The notes beneath the pieces are model-generated. The model ran no database searches. It was not told where the DNA came from and saw nothing but the letters and a program-made list of their open reading frames with translations. A stretch of 59,235 nt of DNA, taken from contig JAFYBQ010000034.1 in the NCBI GenBank assembly GCA_017540085.1, positions 1 to 59,235 on the forward strand, given 5' to 3'. Both the position numbers and the translations under genes were made by a program. This DNA comes from Synergistaceae bacterium. Its GTDB lineage: Bacteria; Synergistota; Synergistia; Synergistales; Aminobacteriaceae. Shown here one piece after another: positions 1 to 9,400 of this stretch; within the stretch, counting starts at the first letter, position 1, and every line of letters starts with the position of its first letter.

Positions 1-28
1 ACTCAGGACTCAGGACTCAGGACTCAGG
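1..28. repeat. Tandem heptamer repeat (ACTCAGG)x4 at window edge
   Basis: Four perfect head-to-tail copies of ACTCAGG occupy the first 28 bases, and the array may continue beyond the window. The repeat lies inside the open frame of the downstream PP-loop gene. Seven is not a multiple of three, and no forward frame of the repeat contains a stop, so gain or loss of a copy would shift the frame rather than end it at once. Confidence 0.9.
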
Positions 29-1213
29 CGTATTCTACGCATTGACGCTCCCCGCATAGAGGCTTTAGACGGAAAAGCCCGGCTGACGTTTGACATTCAC
101 GACCCCGAAAAGGGACCATGCCCCGTCTGGTATGAGGTCTCAGAGAAATACGCGCAGTATCTCACCGATGAAGTGTCAGACTCGTGCCTCGTGTGCGTCC
201 TGCTTTACGCTATGGAGCATGATTATGACATTGAGTGTGCCGGGAATGTCTCGGAGCGGATATATCATCAGCTTACGGAGTACTTCATTCCGGCACTGTC
301 GCAGAATGTTCCGCGCTACAAGAAAATCAGCATAACCTGCCCGACATCGGATATTGAGTTTCACCCGCAGGCAGTCGGGGCGGGGCTTTCGTGCGGGGTT
401 GACTCATTCTACACGATACTGAAAAATTTGTGTCATCCCAAGGGAAGCAGGCTCAAGATTACGCACCTTTGCTGCTTCAATGTCGGTGCCTTTCAGAAGA
501 GGAAAGAATTTGCACAAAGCGTGTATCTTGAGAGCGTGAAAGCGTTTGAGCCTGTCGCCAAAGAGCTGGGCTGCGAGTTCTTCACCTGCGACTCCAACGT
601 CAGCGGCTTTCTTAATCAGAGCCATCTTAGGACTCACTCATTGCGGACTCTTTCTGTTCCTCTGGCAGTGCAGAAACTTTTCTCACTCTACTATTTCTCA
701 TCAGGCTATCAATACTCAAAGTTTCACATAAACGATCATGACACAGCGGATTATGACATTTTCACGCTCCCGCTTCTGTCAAATCAGAATGCCCGCTTTG
801 AGCTTGTTGGCGGTGAGGTTACGAGGCTGGGCAAGCTCGAATATCTCACCCGGCACGAAATCACGCGCAAGCATCTCAATGTCTGCAACGACAGCAAGAA
901 CGGCGGCAACTGCTCTGTATGCGGGAAATGTATACGTACAATGCTTGAGCTTGATTTGCTGGGCAAACTTGATGACTACAGCGCGGTTTTTGACGTGGAA
1001 AAGTTCAGGAAGCGCAAACGGCGTTACATCTGGGCGGCGGTGTGTGAAAGGCGGCAGGCGGACATGGCCGAGATTGTGAGGGAGCTTAGACAGCGGGGGC
1101 AGATAGGCATTATTGATTACGCTGTCGGTTATGCTATGAGGCTTGCGGAAATGCTTGCGGAAAAATTCGGCTTCCTTTCGGCCATGAAAAAAATTTACGA
1201 GCGGCATATTTGA
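2..1213 (+). CDS. PP-loop ATPase, QueC/ExsB-like, 5' end outside window
   Basis: The frame is open from the window edge to the TGA at 1211-1213, so the true start is probably upstream. The first in-frame start seen is a GTG at 173. A PP-loop-like motif (LSCGVDSF, near 390-415) suggests an ATP pyrophosphatase that adenylates its substrate, as in QueC and related enzymes. A C-terminal CSVCGKCIRT cluster (near 910-940) looks like the zinc-binding cysteines of QueC-like proteins. QueC itself makes the 7-cyano-7-deazaguanine precursor of queuosine. This protein is longer than QueC and more like the PP-loop proteins found in polysaccharide and some defence loci, so the substrate is not assignable. 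The N-terminal part translates the heptamer array into repeats of TQDSGLR. No operon partner is visible downstream; two tRNA genes follow. Confidence 0.7.
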   Translation, partial: LRTQDSGLRRILRIDAPRIEALDGKARLTFDIHDPEKGPCPVWYEVSEKYAQYLTDEVSDSCLVCVLLYAMEHDYDIECAGNVSERIYHQLTEYFIPALSQNVPRYKKISITCPTSDIEFHPQAVGAGLSCGVDSFYTILKNLCHPKGSRLKITHLCCFNVGAFQKRKEFAQSVYLESVKAFEPVAKELGCEFFTCDSNVSGFLNQSHLRTHSLRTLSVPLAVQKLFSLYYFSSGYQYSKFHINDHDTADYDIFTLPLLSNQNARFELVGGEVTRLGKLEYLTRHEITRKHLNVCNDSKNGGNCSVCGKCIRTMLELDLLGKLDDYSAVFDVEKFRKRKRRYIWAAVCERRQADMAEIVRELRQRGQIGIIDYAVGYAMRLAEMLAEKFGFLSAMKKIYERHI

Positions 1214-1303
1214 CGGACAGCCCCTCGGATTCTCAGCCGGGACAAAATTAATGTTTGACAAGAATTTATCGGCGGGGTAATATATCCCCTGTTTTGCGTA
1301 AAT

Positions 1304-1398
1304 GGTGGGTTGGCCGAGTAGGTCGAAGGCGCTCGCCTGCTAAGTGAGTATACGGTTAAGACACCGTATCGTGAGTTCGAATCTCACACCCACCGCCA
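1304..1398 (+). tRNA. tRNA-Ser (anticodon GCU)
   Basis: A 7-bp acceptor stem (GGTGGGT with ACCCACC) is closed by an encoded CCA end. The anticodon loop CTGCTAA gives GCU, which reads AGC/AGU serine codons. A long variable arm, typical of tRNA-Ser, and a TTCGAAT T-loop are present. Confidence 0.95.
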
Positions 1399-1400
1399 TT

Positions 1401-1477
1401 GCGCCAGTAGCTCAGCTGGATAGAGCGAAGGCCTACGGAGCCTTAGGTCGTGGGTTCGAATCCTGCCTGGCGCGCCA
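1401..1477 (+). tRNA. tRNA-Arg (anticodon ACG)
   Basis: The acceptor stem GCGCCAG pairs with CTGGCGC and is followed by G and an encoded CCA. The loop CTACGGA gives anticodon ACG (A34 expected to be edited to inosine), reading CGN arginine codons. It starts two bases after the tRNA-Ser, so the two are probably co-transcribed. Confidence 0.95.
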
Positions 1478-1496
1478 ATATTGCGATTAACGAAAG

Positions 1497-1525
1497 CGGC
1501 TGAACTCAATTCAGGCCGTTTTTTT
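1497..1525 (+). terminator. Terminator after the tRNA pair
   Basis: CGGCTGAA pairs with TTCAGGCCG (one bulged G) around a five-base loop, followed by a run of seven T. Confidence 0.75.
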
Positions 1526-1540
1526 GTATTCTTACGGCTT

Positions 1541-1585
1541 TAACCCTGAGAGTCTCACATGGCCGTGAAAGAAATTCTCAGGTTA
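1541..1585 (+). promoter_or_regulatory. Inverted repeat in livJ leader
   Basis: TAACCCTGAGA and TCTCAGGTTA form a 10-bp stem with one bulged C around a 24-base loop. It ends about 15 bases before the livJ ribosome binding site (AAGGAG, 1601-1606). It could be an operator or an mRNA leader hairpin. There is no T-run, so it is not a simple terminator. The loop holds one copy of the CATGGCCG octamer (1558-1565). Confidence 0.4.
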
Positions 1586-1617
1586 AGCATAAATTCACAC
1601 AAGGAGAGATTCACGCG

Positions 1618-2739
1618 ATGAAGAAAATATTTGTATCCGCTCTGCTCGTCCTGGCAATGTCAGCAAGTGCTTTCGGGGCAGCCTTCAAGATTGGCGGAAC
1701 AGCCCCCCTCACGGGAGGAGCTGCGATTTACGGCACTGCGGCCATGAGAGGCGCACAGATAGCGGCGGAAGAAATCAACGCAATGAAGGGTGATATTCAG
1801 TTCGATTTGCGCTACGAGGACGACACCCACGACGCAGAGAAAGCCGTCAACGCCTACAACGCCCTCAAAGACTGGGGAATGCAGATCTCGCTGGGTTCCG
1901 TAACGTCAAAGCCGGCTGAAGCCACAGCGGCGGAGAATTTTGCGGACAGGATTTTTGCCCTCACCCCGTCAGCGTCATCAGCGGCAGTAACAGAGGGAAA
2001 AGACAACGTTTTTCAGATGTGCTTTGTTGACCCGAACCAGGGCACAGCCTCAGCGCAGTATATCGGCGACAAGAAATTAGCCAAGAAAGTCGCGGTAATC
2101 TGGAAGAATGATGATGTCTACTCAAAGGGAGTCCGTGATACGTTTGTCGAGAACGCCAGCAAGTACGGACTCGAAATCGTAAGTGAGACAGCATTCGCGG
2201 ACGGCAACGACACCGATTTTTCCGTTCAGCTCACGGACGCAAAGAACAAGGGCGCGGAACTCGTATTCCTCCCGATGTACTATCAGCCCGCCTCGCTCAT
2301 TCTCGCACAGGCTCAGGCAATGGGATACGCTCCCAAATGGTTCGGCATTGACGGAATGGACGGTATTTTGACGATGGAAGGATTCGACAAGTCATTAGCG
2401 GAAGGCGTTATGTTATTGACACCGTTCAACGCAGACGCAAAAGACGAGAAGACTCAGAAGTTCGTCAAGAAGTATCAGGAGAAATTCGGCGAGATTCCGA
2501 ATCAGTTTGCGGCAGACGGCTATGACTGCATATATGCTTACTGCCAGGCACTGACTCAGGCAAAAGCGACTCCCGATATGAGCGCGGAAGACCTTTGCGG
2601 GAAAATGATTGAGCAGTTCACGACAATGACATTCAACGGCGTTACAGGCGAAAATGTCAGGTGGGCGAAGAACGGCGAAGTAACAAAAGATCCCAAAGGC
2701 ATGGTCATAAAGAACGGCGCGTATGTCGGTCTTGACTAA
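1618..2739 (+). CDS. livJ: Branched-chain/amino acid ABC transporter substrate-binding protein
   Basis: This 373-residue periplasmic-binding protein (type I fold, Peripla_BP_6/LivJ family) captures branched-chain or related amino acids for the LivHMGF transporter. Residues 1-20 are a typical Sec signal peptide (two lysines, hydrophobic core, small residues before the cut). There is no lipobox cysteine, so the mature protein is probably free in the periplasm. The mature start (FKIGGTAPLTGGAAIYG) is the usual opening of the family. AAGGAG lies 11 bases before the ATG. It heads the liv gene set, separated from livH by about 100 bp that contain an attenuator-like hairpin. Synergistota ferment amino acids, so this may be a central nutrient uptake system. 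The exact ligand cannot be told from sequence. Confidence 0.92.
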   Translation: MKKIFVSALLVLAMSASAFGAAFKIGGTAPLTGGAAIYGTAAMRGAQIAAEEINAMKGDIQFDLRYEDDTHDAEKAVNAYNALKDWGMQISLGSVTSKPAEATAAENFADRIFALTPSASSAAVTEGKDNVFQMCFVDPNQGTASAQYIGDKKLAKKVAVIWKNDDVYSKGVRDTFVENASKYGLEIVSETAFADGNDTDFSVQLTDAKNKGAELVFLPMYYQPASLILAQAQAMGYAPKWFGIDGMDGILTMEGFDKSLAEGVMLLTPFNADAKDEKTQKFVKKYQEKFGEIPNQFAADGYDCIYAYCQALTQAKATPDMSAEDLCGKMIEQFTTMTFNGVTGENVRWAKNGEVTKDPKGMVIKNGAYVGLD

Positions 2740-2783
2740 TCACAATCTCAATCACACAGATTAATACCTGAAATTTTGCGGGG

Positions 2784-2829
2784 CAGTCGGGAATATCGGC
2801 CACAAGTAAAAATTTCCGGCTGCTCTTTT
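2784..2829 (+). terminator. Attenuator-like hairpin between livJ and livH
   Basis: CAGTCGGGAA can pair with TTTCCGGCTG (with wobble pairs), followed by CTCTTTTC. Partial termination here would give more binding protein than membrane complex, a common arrangement in liv operons. Confidence 0.45.
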
Positions 2830-2846
2830 CGTATAAGGAGATATTA

Positions 2847-3728
2847 ATGACATTCCTAAACTTTTTCATAAGCGGTATAAGTCTCGGCAGTATTTACGCG
2901 ATTATTGCCCTCGGCTATACGATGGTTTACGGCATAGCGAAAATGCTGAATTTCGCGCACGGCGATGTGATTATGGTCGGCGCGTATGTCTGCTTCTATG
3001 CTGTGGCGCGGTATGAGCTGAATCCCTTTCTCGGTGTCGTAATTGCTATGGCAGTCTGCACATTACTGGGAATGATTGTCGAGCGTCTCGCCTATAAGCC
3101 ATTGAGGCAGGCACCGTCCCTAGCAGTATTGATTACGGCAATCGGCATGAGCTACTTTTTGCAGAACACCGCGCTTTTATTGTGGTCGTCAAATCCCAAA
3201 GTATTCCCGTCAATAGTAGGCAGGGGGTCATTCAAGCTCTTTGACGGCGAATTATCCATATCACATATCACCGCATTAACGATAATTGTATGTCTCGTAA
3301 TCATGGCCGTATTATCGCTCTTTATCAGCAAAACGAAAATGGGCAAGGCTATGCGAGCATGTTCAGAAGACAAGGGAGCCGCCCAGCTCATGGGAATAAA
3401 CGTAAACGCTACAATCTCGATGACGTTCGCAATAGGTTCGGGGCTTGCGGCGGTTGCGGGCGCGCTGTTGTGTTCAGCATATCCCACACTCATGCCGACA
3501 ACGGGATCGCTTCCGGGAATCAAGGCATTCACGGCGGCGGTGTTCGGGGGAATAGGGTCTATACCCGGCGCATTTTTGGGAGGGCTTATGCTCGGAGTGA
3601 TTGAGATTTTCGCAAAGGCTTATATTTCGAGCCAGTTATCAGACGCGGTAGTGTTCGGGGTATTGATTGTAGTGCTTCTCGTGAAACCCGCAGGCTTGCT
3701 CGGAAAAATGACGCAGGAGAAGGTGTAA
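2847..3728 (+). CDS. livH: Branched-chain amino acid ABC transporter permease LivH
   Basis: A 293-residue polytopic inner-membrane protein of the LivH family, one of the two permease subunits forming the translocation path. The N-terminus (GISLGSIYAIIALGYTMVYG) and the following MLNFAHGD motif are hallmarks of LivH. Several hydrophobic segments span the whole length. The ribosome binding site AAGGAG at 2835-2840 sits six bases before the ATG. The stop is four bases before livM, so the two permeases should be translated together. Confidence 0.95.
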   Translation: MTFLNFFISGISLGSIYAIIALGYTMVYGIAKMLNFAHGDVIMVGAYVCFYAVARYELNPFLGVVIAMAVCTLLGMIVERLAYKPLRQAPSLAVLITAIGMSYFLQNTALLLWSSNPKVFPSIVGRGSFKLFDGELSISHITALTIIVCLVIMAVLSLFISKTKMGKAMRACSEDKGAAQLMGINVNATISMTFAIGSGLAAVAGALLCSAYPTLMPTTGSLPGIKAFTAAVFGGIGSIPGAFLGGLMLGVIEIFAKAYISSQLSDAVVFGVLIVVLLVKPAGLLGKMTQEKV

Positions 3729-3732
3729 ATCA

Positions 3733-4791
3733 ATGACAATGCGGAGACTCATAAACTTAAAGCGCGCCGAGGCCCGGAAAATTTACTTGACATATGCCGT
3801 TGTCATAGTCGCGTATATAGTCTGTCAGGTGATGAGCAGTACAAAATTTCTCAGCTCGTCAATGCGCGGAATGTTAGTGCCAATTTGCGCGTATATGGTA
3901 ATGGCCGTGTCGCTGAATCTCGTTGTCGGAATCCTCGGCGAATTGTCGCTAGGCCACGCGGGATTTATGTCGGTCGGGGCATTTTCGGGTGTCGCAACGG
4001 CTATATTATTGCAGGGGGTTATACCGTTCGCCCCGGTCAGGCTCGCAATCGCTATGATTGTCGCGGCAATTTTCGCGGCGTTCGCGGGATTCGTCATCGG
4101 GATTCCTGTTTTGCGGCTGAAGGGGGACTATCTCGCCATTGTTACGCTGGCATTCGGTGAGATCATCAAGAGCATTCTCAACAATTTTTACATGGGAATA
4201 GACTCGCAGGGGATTCAGATTAGCATGTTGTCAGACACAACGAGGCTTTTACCCGGAGGCAAGCTCATAATCCGCGGGCCTATGGGAATCAGCGGCATTC
4301 AGAAAATCGCGACATTCCCGGCGGGCGCAATCCTCCTCATAATCGCGTTGATGATCGTCTTCAACCTCGTAAACTCTCGTTCGGGGCGGGCGTTCATGGC
4401 AATACGTGATGACAGAATCGCGGCTGAAAGTATCGGGCTTGACATAACAAAGTACAAGATGATGGCTTTCGTGATGTCTGCGGCTCTAGCAGGGGCGGCT
4501 GGGGCATTGTTCGCAATGAACTATTCTACGATTGTCGCGAATAAGTTTGACTTCAACACGTCAATATTGATACTTGTCTTTGTCGTTCTCGGCGGGCAGG
4601 GAAATATGTTAGGCGGAATTATTGCGGCGGCGGTGCTAACTATATTGCCGGAAAAATTGCGGAGTTTCTCTGAGTACAGAATGCTTCTGTATGCCATTGT
4701 CTTAATCGTGATGATGCTGGCCACGAATAACGCTGAGATAAAAGAATTTCTGTCGCGGCTAAACCCTTTCAGGCGAAAGGAGGAGGAGTAA
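3733..4791 (+). CDS. livM: Branched-chain amino acid ABC transporter permease LivM
   Basis: A 352-residue second permease subunit. The LivM signature region is visible around residues 60-80 (SLNLVVGILGELSLGHAGFM) and in the cytoplasmic loop with GRAFMAIRDDRIAAESIG, which couples to the ATPases. Multiple membrane segments are present, and the C-terminus is short and charged (NPFRRKEEE). It starts four bases after livH and ends three bases before livG. CAGGAGAAGG within the livH end serves as its ribosome binding site. Confidence 0.95.
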   Translation: MTMRRLINLKRAEARKIYLTYAVVIVAYIVCQVMSSTKFLSSSMRGMLVPICAYMVMAVSLNLVVGILGELSLGHAGFMSVGAFSGVATAILLQGVIPFAPVRLAIAMIVAAIFAAFAGFVIGIPVLRLKGDYLAIVTLAFGEIIKSILNNFYMGIDSQGIQISMLSDTTRLLPGGKLIIRGPMGISGIQKIATFPAGAILLIIALMIVFNLVNSRSGRAFMAIRDDRIAAESIGLDITKYKMMAFVMSAALAGAAGALFAMNYSTIVANKFDFNTSILILVFVVLGGQGNMLGGIIAAAVLTILPEKLRSFSEYRMLLYAIVLIVMMLATNNAEIKEFLSRLNPFRRKEEE

Positions 4792-4794
4792 GCC

Positions 4795-5634
4795 ATGAAG
4801 GCAAAAACGAAATATGTACCAGTCCCGTCAACAACAATCCTTCCTGAGAGGGACGCAGGGCGCTCGCCCGTTCTCGAATGCGTCAAGCTCGGTATCACTC
4901 TCGGAGGCATTAAGGCTGTTGAGGATTTCAACCTTACTGTAGGACGCACGGAAATTGTCGGCTTAATCGGCCCGAACGGCGCGGGAAAAACTACAGTGTT
5001 CAATTTGCTGACGAAAGTATATCAGCCCACGACAGGAACAATTTTGCTCAACGGCCAGGACACTCACGGCATGGACACGCAGCAGGTCAACAAAGCCGGA
5101 ATCGCCCGCACGTTTCAGAATATACGGCTCTTCCGCAACCTAAGTGTTATCGACAACGTGAAGACAGCCATGAACAACGAAATGCACTACAGCATGTTGA
5201 GCGCGATATTGAGACTTCCGGATTACAGGCGCGAGGAAGTAGCCGCACACAGGCGGGCATTGAAGCTCCTCTCAATTTTCGACATGCAGCACATGGCCGA
5301 TGCTCCTGCGGGTTCACTTCCCTACGGTGCGCAGAGACGGCTTGAGATTGTCCGGGCACTTGCCACGAATCCTTCACTGTTGCTTCTTGATGAGCCTGCC
5401 GCAGGTATGAATCCTTCTGAGACTGCCGACTTGATGGACAATATACGCAAGGTTCATGAGATGTTCCAGATTGCAATCGTACTGATTGAGCATGATATGA
5501 GTCTGGTAATGAACATTTGCGAGGGAATATGCGTCCTCAATTTCGGCCATGTAATCGCGAAAGGGACTCCCGATGAGATTCAGAGAAACCCCGCTGTAAT
5601 TGAGGCGTATTTAGGCAGGCGGAAGGAGGCGTAA
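4795..5634 (+). CDS. livG: Branched-chain amino acid ABC transporter ATP-binding protein LivG
   Basis: A 279-residue ABC ATPase. Walker A (GPNGAGKTT) lies near residue 60 and Walker B with the catalytic Glu (LLLLDEPAAGMNP) near 200. The signature position reads LPYGAQRRLEI instead of the usual LSGGQ type, which is characteristic of LivG. About 25 residues precede the ABC core, slightly more than in E. coli LivG. It pairs with LivF on the cytoplasmic face of LivHM. AAAGGAGGAGG directly upstream is a strong ribosome binding site. Confidence 0.95.
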   Translation: MKAKTKYVPVPSTTILPERDAGRSPVLECVKLGITLGGIKAVEDFNLTVGRTEIVGLIGPNGAGKTTVFNLLTKVYQPTTGTILLNGQDTHGMDTQQVNKAGIARTFQNIRLFRNLSVIDNVKTAMNNEMHYSMLSAILRLPDYRREEVAAHRRALKLLSIFDMQHMADAPAGSLPYGAQRRLEIVRALATNPSLLLLDEPAAGMNPSETADLMDNIRKVHEMFQIAIVLIEHDMSLVMNICEGICVLNFGHVIAKGTPDEIQRNPAVIEAYLGRRKEA

Positions 5635-5636
5635 CG

Positions 5637-6347
5637 ATGTCAGACCCAGTATTGAAGGTAGAGAATATCAATGTCTATTACGGGAGCATTCACGCGATAA
5701 AGGGAATATCATTTGAGGTTTACGAGGGCGAAATAGTAACCCTAATCGGTGCGAACGGTGCGGGGAAGTCAACAACCCTCAACACAATTTCAGGATTATT
5801 GCACCCTGCAACGGGGAGCGTGTCATTTCTCGGTGAGTCTCTGGCGAAAATTCAGCCTCACAAAATCGTAGAGCGTGGCCTCGCGCAGGTGCCTGAAGGC
5901 CGCAGAGTGTTCGCGCAAATGACGGTGCAGGAGAATTTAGAGATGGGAGCATTCACGCAGAACGGCGACATTTCCTGGGACTTGGAGAAAGTTTACGGGC
6001 TTTTCCCGCGCCTGAAGGAGAGAATGACTCAGACAGCCGGGACTTTATCCGGGGGAGAACAGCAGATGTTAGCGATGGGCCGTGCGTTGATGAGCCGTCC
6101 GAAATTGTTGATGCTTGATGAGCCGTCAATGGGACTCGCGCCGATTCTTGTTGAGCAGATTTTCGAGATTATCGCCGACCTTCACAGGACGGGCGCGACA
6201 ATACTTCTCGTTGAGCAGAACGCGCAAATGGCTCTGAGCATTGCGAGCCGGGGCTACGTCATGGAGACCGGGAGAATTGTTACGACAGGGACAGGGCAGG
6301 AGCTTTTAGCGTCGGAGGAAGTCAGGAAGGCGTATTTAGGCGGTTAG
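5637..6347 (+). CDS. livF: Branched-chain amino acid ABC transporter ATP-binding protein LivF
   Basis: A 236-residue ABC ATPase forming the heterodimer with LivG. It shows Walker A (GANGAGKST), the signature LSGGEQQMLAMGRAL and Walker B (LLMLDEPSMGLAP). Its length is that of typical LivF. It starts two bases after the livG stop with GGAGG inside the livG end. It is the last gene of the transporter set; a hairpin with a T-run follows. Confidence 0.95.
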   Translation: MSDPVLKVENINVYYGSIHAIKGISFEVYEGEIVTLIGANGAGKSTTLNTISGLLHPATGSVSFLGESLAKIQPHKIVERGLAQVPEGRRVFAQMTVQENLEMGAFTQNGDISWDLEKVYGLFPRLKERMTQTAGTLSGGEQQMLAMGRALMSRPKLLMLDEPSMGLAPILVEQIFEIIADLHRTGATILLVEQNAQMALSIASRGYVMETGRIVTTGTGQELLASEEVRKAYLGG

Positions 6348-6383
6348 TCTTTGTGCAAAAATAAAACTGTAATGTAAAATGCT

Positions 6384-6413
6384 CCGTAGTTAAATGACTG
6401 CGGGGTGTTTTTT
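6384..6413 (+). terminator. Terminator after livF
   Basis: CCGTAGT pairs with ACTGCGG (one G:U pair) around a six-base loop and is followed by GGTGTTTTTT. The 3' part overlaps the ribosome binding region of the next gene. A weak sigma70-like pair (TTGTGC 6351-6356, TAAAAT 6375-6380, 18-base spacer) lies just upstream, so the hairpin could also attenuate transcription of the restriction gene. Confidence 0.6.
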
Positions 6414-9400
6414 ATGAACATTGCACTGCCGGAAGGAAAAATACAGGATTACATTGACGGGAAATTCCGAAATGACACGCCGGAAGAATACGTGCGTCAG
6501 ACAATCGAGAAACGTTTGATTGACGAACTCAAATACAGAAGCGCACAAGTTCAGATTGAGTACGCTCTCAGGCTCGGAACTTCAAGGCCGCGTGCTGATA
6601 TTGTCATCTGGGATTATAACGCTCAGGAAAAATCACAGGAAACTATACGAATCATCATCGAGTGCAAGAAAGACTCAATCCCTCCCGAAAGCTCAAAAGA
6701 CGGAATTGATCAGCTTAAATCCTACATGCACATCTGCCCTAACTGCGAGTGGGGAATGTGGACAAATAGCATCTTCAGAGTCGTATACAGAAAACAAAAG
6801 CTCCCTTCAGGAAAATTTGAGCTGATTGAATACAACGATATTCCGTCAGCAAACGGAAGCATTGAGGAAATTGACAGGCCAAAATTATCGACTCTCCGCA
6901 ACGCGTCATCGGATAATTTATTGTTCGTTTTCAGGACTTGCCACAATTATATTTACGCTAATGACGGACTCCAAAAGCAGCCGGCATTCTTTGAGTTCCT
7001 CAAGATAATTTTCTGCAAGATTCATGATGAGCACAACAACCTGAAAGCCCTCAAATTTTACGCGACATCGCAGGAACGCTCTAACCCGGACGGACAGTTA
7101 GCCGTGAAGAACCGTATCTCTCAAATTTTCAGCGAAGTGAAGAAACGTTACGGCAGAATTTTTGACGAGAAAGATTTGATTGCGCTCTCTCCCAGAAGCC
7201 TCGCTTATATCGTCAGCGAACTCCAAAGCTACAGCCTCCTTAATACGAACATTGACATAAAGGGCAAAGCATACGAGGAAATTGTAGGCGCAAATCTCAG
7301 GGGCGACAGAGGAGAATTTTTCACCCCACGAAACATCATGAAGATGACCGTCGAAATGATTAACCCCGGCCTCAATGAGAAAGTTTTAGACAGCTCATGC
7401 GGTACAGGCGGATTCCTCGTTACGGCCATGACTCACACAATGGACAGCTTGCGCCGCGAATATGAAGAGGCTTTTGGGATTCCGTTTGCGAATTGGGACG
7501 CTAATATTCAGGCGGACTTCAACAAACGCAAGAACGAAATCATATCGGCTCAGTATTTCGGCTTCGACCTTAACCCGGACTTGGTGAAAGCTACGAAAAT
7601 GAACATGGTCATGAACAATGATGGAAGCGGCAATATCCTTCAGGTAAATTCGCTACTTCCTCCGCAGATGTGGCCGGAAGATTTCAGGTCAAGACTCGCA
7701 AACGCTCTCGGCATTCAGAGCAGCTCAATCACAAATTACAGGACGATTAATCTTTTTGATGTCATTGTTACAAATCCGCCGTTCGGCAGCAAAATACCCG
7801 TAAAAGATGAATATATCCTCGAACAGTTTGAACTCGCTCATTCATGGAAGCACGACAAAATTTCAGGGCAGTGGATCATGACCGACAATCTTCAATCGTC
7901 AGTGCCTCCTGAGATTCTTTTTGTCGAAAGATGTACTCAGTTCCTCAAAGAAGGCGGGAGAATGGGAATCATATTGCCCGATTCGATTCTCGGTTCTCCG
8001 AGTCTCGGTTACATCCGCCAATGGATTCTCGTCAACCATACTGTTATCGCAAGCATTGATTTGACACCTGACACTTTCCAGCCTCATAACGGCACGCAGA
8101 CTTCTATATTAATCCTTCAGAAGAAAACGCAGAGGCAGAAAGACAGCGAGGCAATGAATCATCATATAGCATCGTACAAAATCTTCATGGCCTGCATTGA
8201 CAGAGTAGGGCATGACAGGCGCGGGAATCCCCTCTACAAACGCGACAAGGACGGAAGCGAAATTGTTTTGCGCGACATTGGCGGGAAACCCGAAAGAATC
8301 CCTGACGACCAGACAGAAATTCTTGCTGAGATTTTCAGGGAGTGGCAAAAAAAAAATTCTTTCTCCGGGCGTGAGGGTATAAAGTGCTGTGCTGTTGGCC
8401 TCGATGAGATATTAGCGGGGGAAAATCTGCGGCTTGAGGCTAATATCTTCAACGATGATGCGAGGAATGCGGCAAGGGATATAGAGAGCGGGAAATTTCC
8501 GGCAATGAAATTCTCGGAGCTTGCAAGGTCGTATACTCTTGGGCGTGCAGTCAGAGTCATCAAGGTAAAATCACCATACCCGTTTTACCAGCCTTCAAGC
8601 GTTACTGACATCAAGCCAAAACTTGACGGCTATTTATACTCGCGCAATGTTTCAGATATTGAGGCTCTGAAGATTCACAAAGGGCAGGTGTTATTGACAT
8701 GTTCAGGCACAATCGGAAAAGCTGTATATGTTTCTGACACTCTCAGCGGCAAATATCTCAGCTCGGACATGATAAGAATCGACTGCAATAACGCTGAGGA
8801 CTCCGGCTATGTTTATGCGTATCTCAGAAGCCGACCATGTCAGAAAATCCTACAGTCATTGGCATATGGAGCAGTCATTCAGCACATAACGCCCGAACAC
8901 CTTAACGACATTCCCATACCTGACGCGCCCGCAGAAATCCGCCGCAAGATTCACACGCTCATAACTCAGTCTTACGCGCTCAGAGACGAGTCCAACATTA
9001 TGCTTGATGAGGCCGAATCGATTCTTGTCCGCGAGCTTGGACTCCCTCCGATTGACAGCATGATGAATCACGATGACATTCTCACGTTCGAGGTGAGCAG
9101 CAATGATTTTCTCAGCTCAGGAAGATTCGAGGCCTCGTATCATTCGCCGTTATTCAGGGAAATAGTGAGGCACCTTGAGGACAACGCCGGGGAAGTCCTA
9201 GCACTCGGAGATGAGAGAGTCAGCAGGGATATACTTTTGCCGGGAAGATTCAAGCGCGTTTATGTCAGCGAGGGTTACGGGGCTGTGTTCATCGGCGGAA
9301 AACAGTTAGGCGAGCTTGACCCGTCGGACAAAAAATATCTTGCCTTCTCACAGCATGAGGACAGAATACGCAGAGAACTCACAATACACACGAACATGAT

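Noticed and set aside
1304-1477. tRNA pair as integration site of a genomic island
   Set aside because: No integrase gene and no duplicated tRNA 3' end was found in the window.
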